A stretch of DNA of 64,000 nucleotides from positions 1,302,001 to 1,366,000 of the forward strand of contig NZ_CP113064.1 of the NCBI RefSeq assembly GCF_026625805.1. The letters run 5' to 3'. Of this stretch, positions 62,248 through 64,000 are shown piece after piece. The DNA comes from Brevundimonas sp. SL130 (lineage in GTDB: Bacteria > Pseudomonadota > Alphaproteobacteria > Caulobacterales > Caulobacteraceae). Positions within the stretch are counted from its first letter, which is position 1. The number at the start of each line of letters is the position of its first letter. Position numbers and translations under genes: made by a program. The notes under the pieces were generated by a model. That model had not been told where the DNA came from. It did no database searches and worked only from the letters and a program-made list of their open reading frames with translations.

Positions 62248-62279
62248 AACGGCCCCCGGAGAAATCCGGGGGCCGTTTT
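62248..62279 (+). terminator. Intrinsic terminator after tuf
   Basis: A 13-bp perfect stem with a GAAA tetraloop (AACGGCCCCCGGA and its complement) is followed by TTTT. It ends the tRNA-tuf transcript and lies about 30 bases before the convergent DsbA-like gene. Confidence 0.9.
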
Positions 62280-62310
62280 GCTGTGGGGATTGGAGCCTAG
62301 CGGCGTCGGA

Positions 62311-63099
62311 TCAGCGCTTGGCCGCCTCGATCATCCGGGCGATCTTCGCGGGCTCGATACTGGCGGCGGCCTTGCCGTTGACGAAGAAGGTGGGGGTGCC
62401 CTGGAGCTTCAGCGCTGCCGCTGTCGTGTGGATGTCGGCGATGTGGCGGGTGGTTTCGGGCGCGACGAGGGCCTGTTTGGCGCGGGCCAGTTCTACGCCG
62501 TGCTCGGCCAGGATGCGATCGACGGCGTCCGGCGTCAGGGCCCGTTCGCGCATCAGGGCGTCATAGACCTCGAGATATTTGCCCTGCTGGTGCGCGGCCA
62601 GGGCGGCGCGGGCGGCGTATTGCGAGGCGACATCCTCGCCTCGGTCCAGAATCGGCCAGTCCTTGAAGACGAAGCGGACGTCCGGATGGGCGGCCATCAG
62701 GGCGCGGAACTGGGGCGCCACGGCCTTGCAGCCGGGGCAGCGGAAATCGAAGAACTCGATCACCGTCACCTTGGCGTCGGCGGGGCCGAAGGCGGGGTCG
62801 CGGTTGTCGGGGGCCAGCAGGGCGGCGTTGGCCGTGGCGGCGGCGTTGGTCTCGTCGACGCGGGCCTGACCTTCCTTGGCCTGAAGCGCCAGGCTGGCTT
62901 CCTGGAGCACCTCGGGGTGTTCCAGCAGATAGGCGCGGACGTCGCCGCCTGAGCCGCCGCCGAAATAGGGGGCTGCGGCCAGGCCCAGGGCCACGACCGA
63001 GACGCCCAGGGCGACATAGCCGGCGACGCCCCCGCTGAAACCGCCCTTCAAGGGATGCGGGGCGGTCGGGGTCTCAGGCGCGGGTGCGTCGTCGGTCAT
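62311..63099 (-). CDS. Membrane-anchored DsbA-like thiol oxidoreductase
   Basis: The 262-residue protein has a short cytoplasmic start, one membrane helix (about 26-46: GYVALGVSVVALGLAAAPYF), and a periplasmic thioredoxin-fold domain of the DsbA/BdbD type with active site RCPGCK, followed by an inserted helical part and the cis-Pro loop LQGTPTFFVNG. It should form or repair disulfides in secreted proteins, or resemble the copper-responsive ScsC group. It lies between tuf and an M48 peptidase gene. Confidence 0.9.
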   Translation of the reverse strand: MTDDAPAPETPTAPHPLKGGFSGGVAGYVALGVSVVALGLAAAPYFGGGSGGDVRAYLLEHPEVLQEASLALQAKEGQARVDETNAAATANAALLAPDNRDPAFGPADAKVTVIEFFDFRCPGCKAVAPQFRALMAAHPDVRFVFKDWPILDRGEDVASQYAARAALAAHQQGKYLEVYDALMRERALTPDAVDRILAEHGVELARAKQALVAPETTRHIADIHTTAAALKLQGTPTFFVNGKAAASIEPAKIARMIEAAKR

Positions 63100-63128
63100 G
63101 AAGGCTCGCGGTCAGGATGGGTAGGGCG

Positions 63129-64000
63129 TCAGTTCAGCGTCGTCGGCTTGCGGGCGGCGTCGCGGCGATCAAGGTCCAACAGATCGTCAGGTGTGGCCCC
63201 GGACGCCAGGACGATGTCCACCGCCCGGCGCCATTCCATGGAGTTGGGGTCCAGCATGCTGCGGGCCCGCAAAGCGAACTGGGTCGCTTCGCGTTCCTGG
63301 CCGGCGGCGAAATAGTACTCGGCGGTGGCGAGACGCGCCTCGCCCTCCTTGCCCTGGGCGGCGTAGGCCTGACCCAGCAGGCGCCAGGCCATGGTGTTTT
63401 CGCGCTCCGCCACCGTCGCGTGCTTCAGCTGGTCGATGGCCTCATCCAGGTTCTTGGGATCGTCTGTGCCGATCAGGGCGTGGGCCAGGTTGATGCGCAG
63501 CAGGGGGGCGTCGGGCTTGAGCCGCACCGCTTCGCGGTGGGCGGCGACCGCTTCGGTTGGGCGACCCTCCTCGAAATAGATCTGGCCCTTCAGCTCGGCG
63601 AAATAGGGGTTTTGCGGATCCTCGGCGATCAGGGCGTCGACGGCGGCCAGAGCCTTGTCCGTCTGACCGTCGCGGTACCAGGCGATGGCGCGGGCGTAGC
63701 GGCCGGGCAGGGTGGCGTCGGTGGACGGATAGGCGCGCAGGGTGGTGTTCGGCGGGTCCATGAAGGCGTGGATCTTGGCCAGGATCAGGGCGTGCTGGGC
63801 CATCCGCTCGGGACTGTCGCGATGACCATAGTGGGGCTGGTCCTGGACATAGCGGCGCATGGACTCGATCCGCTGCGACGACAGGGGGTGGCTGCGGAAA
63901 TAGGGATAGCGGCGGGCGTCGGAGAAGACTTCCTGAGCGCGGAAATTCTCGAAGAAGGAGACCAGGCCCGCCCCGGATTCGCCGGCGCCTTCCAGCGCCC
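63129..64000 (-). CDS. M48 family metallopeptidase, C-terminal part (runs off the window)
   Basis: The gene is open to the right edge of the window; its 5' part lies outside. The visible 290 residues begin with AGESGAGLVSFFENFR and YFRSHPLSSQRIESM, which match the region after the HExxH motif of M48/BepA-like periplasmic peptidases. Tetratricopeptide repeats (for example WYRDGQTDKALAAVDALIAEDPQ and YFEEGRPTEAVAAHREAVRLKP) follow and end TLN. Such enzymes help in outer-membrane protein quality control. The catalytic zinc motif is beyond the edge. Confidence 0.8.
   Translation of the reverse strand, partial: ALEGAGESGAGLVSFFENFRAQEVFSDARRYPYFRSHPLSSQRIESMRRYVQDQPHYGHRDSPERMAQHALILAKIHAFMDPPNTTLRAYPSTDATLPGRYARAIAWYRDGQTDKALAAVDALIAEDPQNPYFAELKGQIYFEEGRPTEAVAAHREAVRLKPDAPLLRINLAHALIGTDDPKNLDEAIDQLKHATVAERENTMAWRLLGQAYAAQGKEGEARLATAEYYFAAGQEREATQFALRARSMLDPNSMEWRRAVDIVLASGATPDDLLDLDRRDAARKPTTLN

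Overview
The window is GC-rich, densely packed chromosomal DNA of an alphaproteobacterium. The gene repertoire and order point to Caulobacterales and most likely Brevundimonas: an S10-spc-alpha ribosomal gene series with alphaproteobacterial tails, many periplasmic or lipoprotein enzymes, a MASE1-type sensor kinase, TonB-dependent uptake and a FemAB/CelD-like acyltransferase. The genus is an inference from protein character, not a database result.

Layout. 1-550: an IS30-type transposase remnant, inverted repeats and a 44-bp palindromic repeat. 551-4805 (mostly minus): glycerophosphodiester phosphodiesterase, inositol monophosphatase, EF-P, a small membrane protein, and an XRE/DUF2975 pair. 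4909-6572: an ABC exporter pair. 6579-7408: bacterioferritin and its ferredoxin. 7537-10953: ThiE-like protein, MASE1 histidine kinase and a Pro/Ala-rich secreted protein. 10958-14361 (minus): VOC protein, GNAT (YpeA), aroC, vapBC and a J-domain-like protein. 14471-21263: pdxH, lipoprotein esterase, L,D-transpeptidase, a CelD/FemAB-like and JmjC-like pair, and a DUF2807-type protein. 21397-25811: an outer-membrane barrel, a cobalamin riboswitch, metE and a double-hotdog thioesterase.

26107-37845 is the S10 and spc ribosomal series (rpsJ to rplO), then secY and adk. A frameshifted TonB-like gene and a large zinc metalloprotease separate adk from a separately promoted alpha operon (rpsM-rpsK-rpoA-rplQ, 41265-43673). 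A second variable region follows: GNAT, a 39-residue membrane protein, a GcvA-type LysR regulator, and a putative iron-uptake operon (EF-hand protein, DUF2271 protein, TonB-dependent receptor, TonB; 45674-49708). Then come an ABC exporter whose ATPase gene carries an in-frame stop, a 2OG-Fe(II) oxygenase, an MCC-type biotin carboxylase subunit, a MATE exporter, metG, rhodanese/TerC, an RlmB-type methyltransferase, tRNA-Tyr, tRNA-Gly, tuf, a DsbA-like protein and the 3' part of an M48 peptidase gene that runs off the right edge.

Most of the window is core housekeeping DNA, and I see no clear undescribed multi-gene defence or mobile system. The most unusual signals are small. They are a 44-bp repeat present twice with conserved arms and an 11-bp centre that differs; a palindrome family (GTTAGTGAGC arms) with one copy inside the spc operon; four similar 15-bp palindromic boxes near iron genes; an ABC ATPase gene with an in-frame TGA; a frameshifted TonB-like gene inserted between adk and rpsM; and complementary heptamer arrays just before metG.
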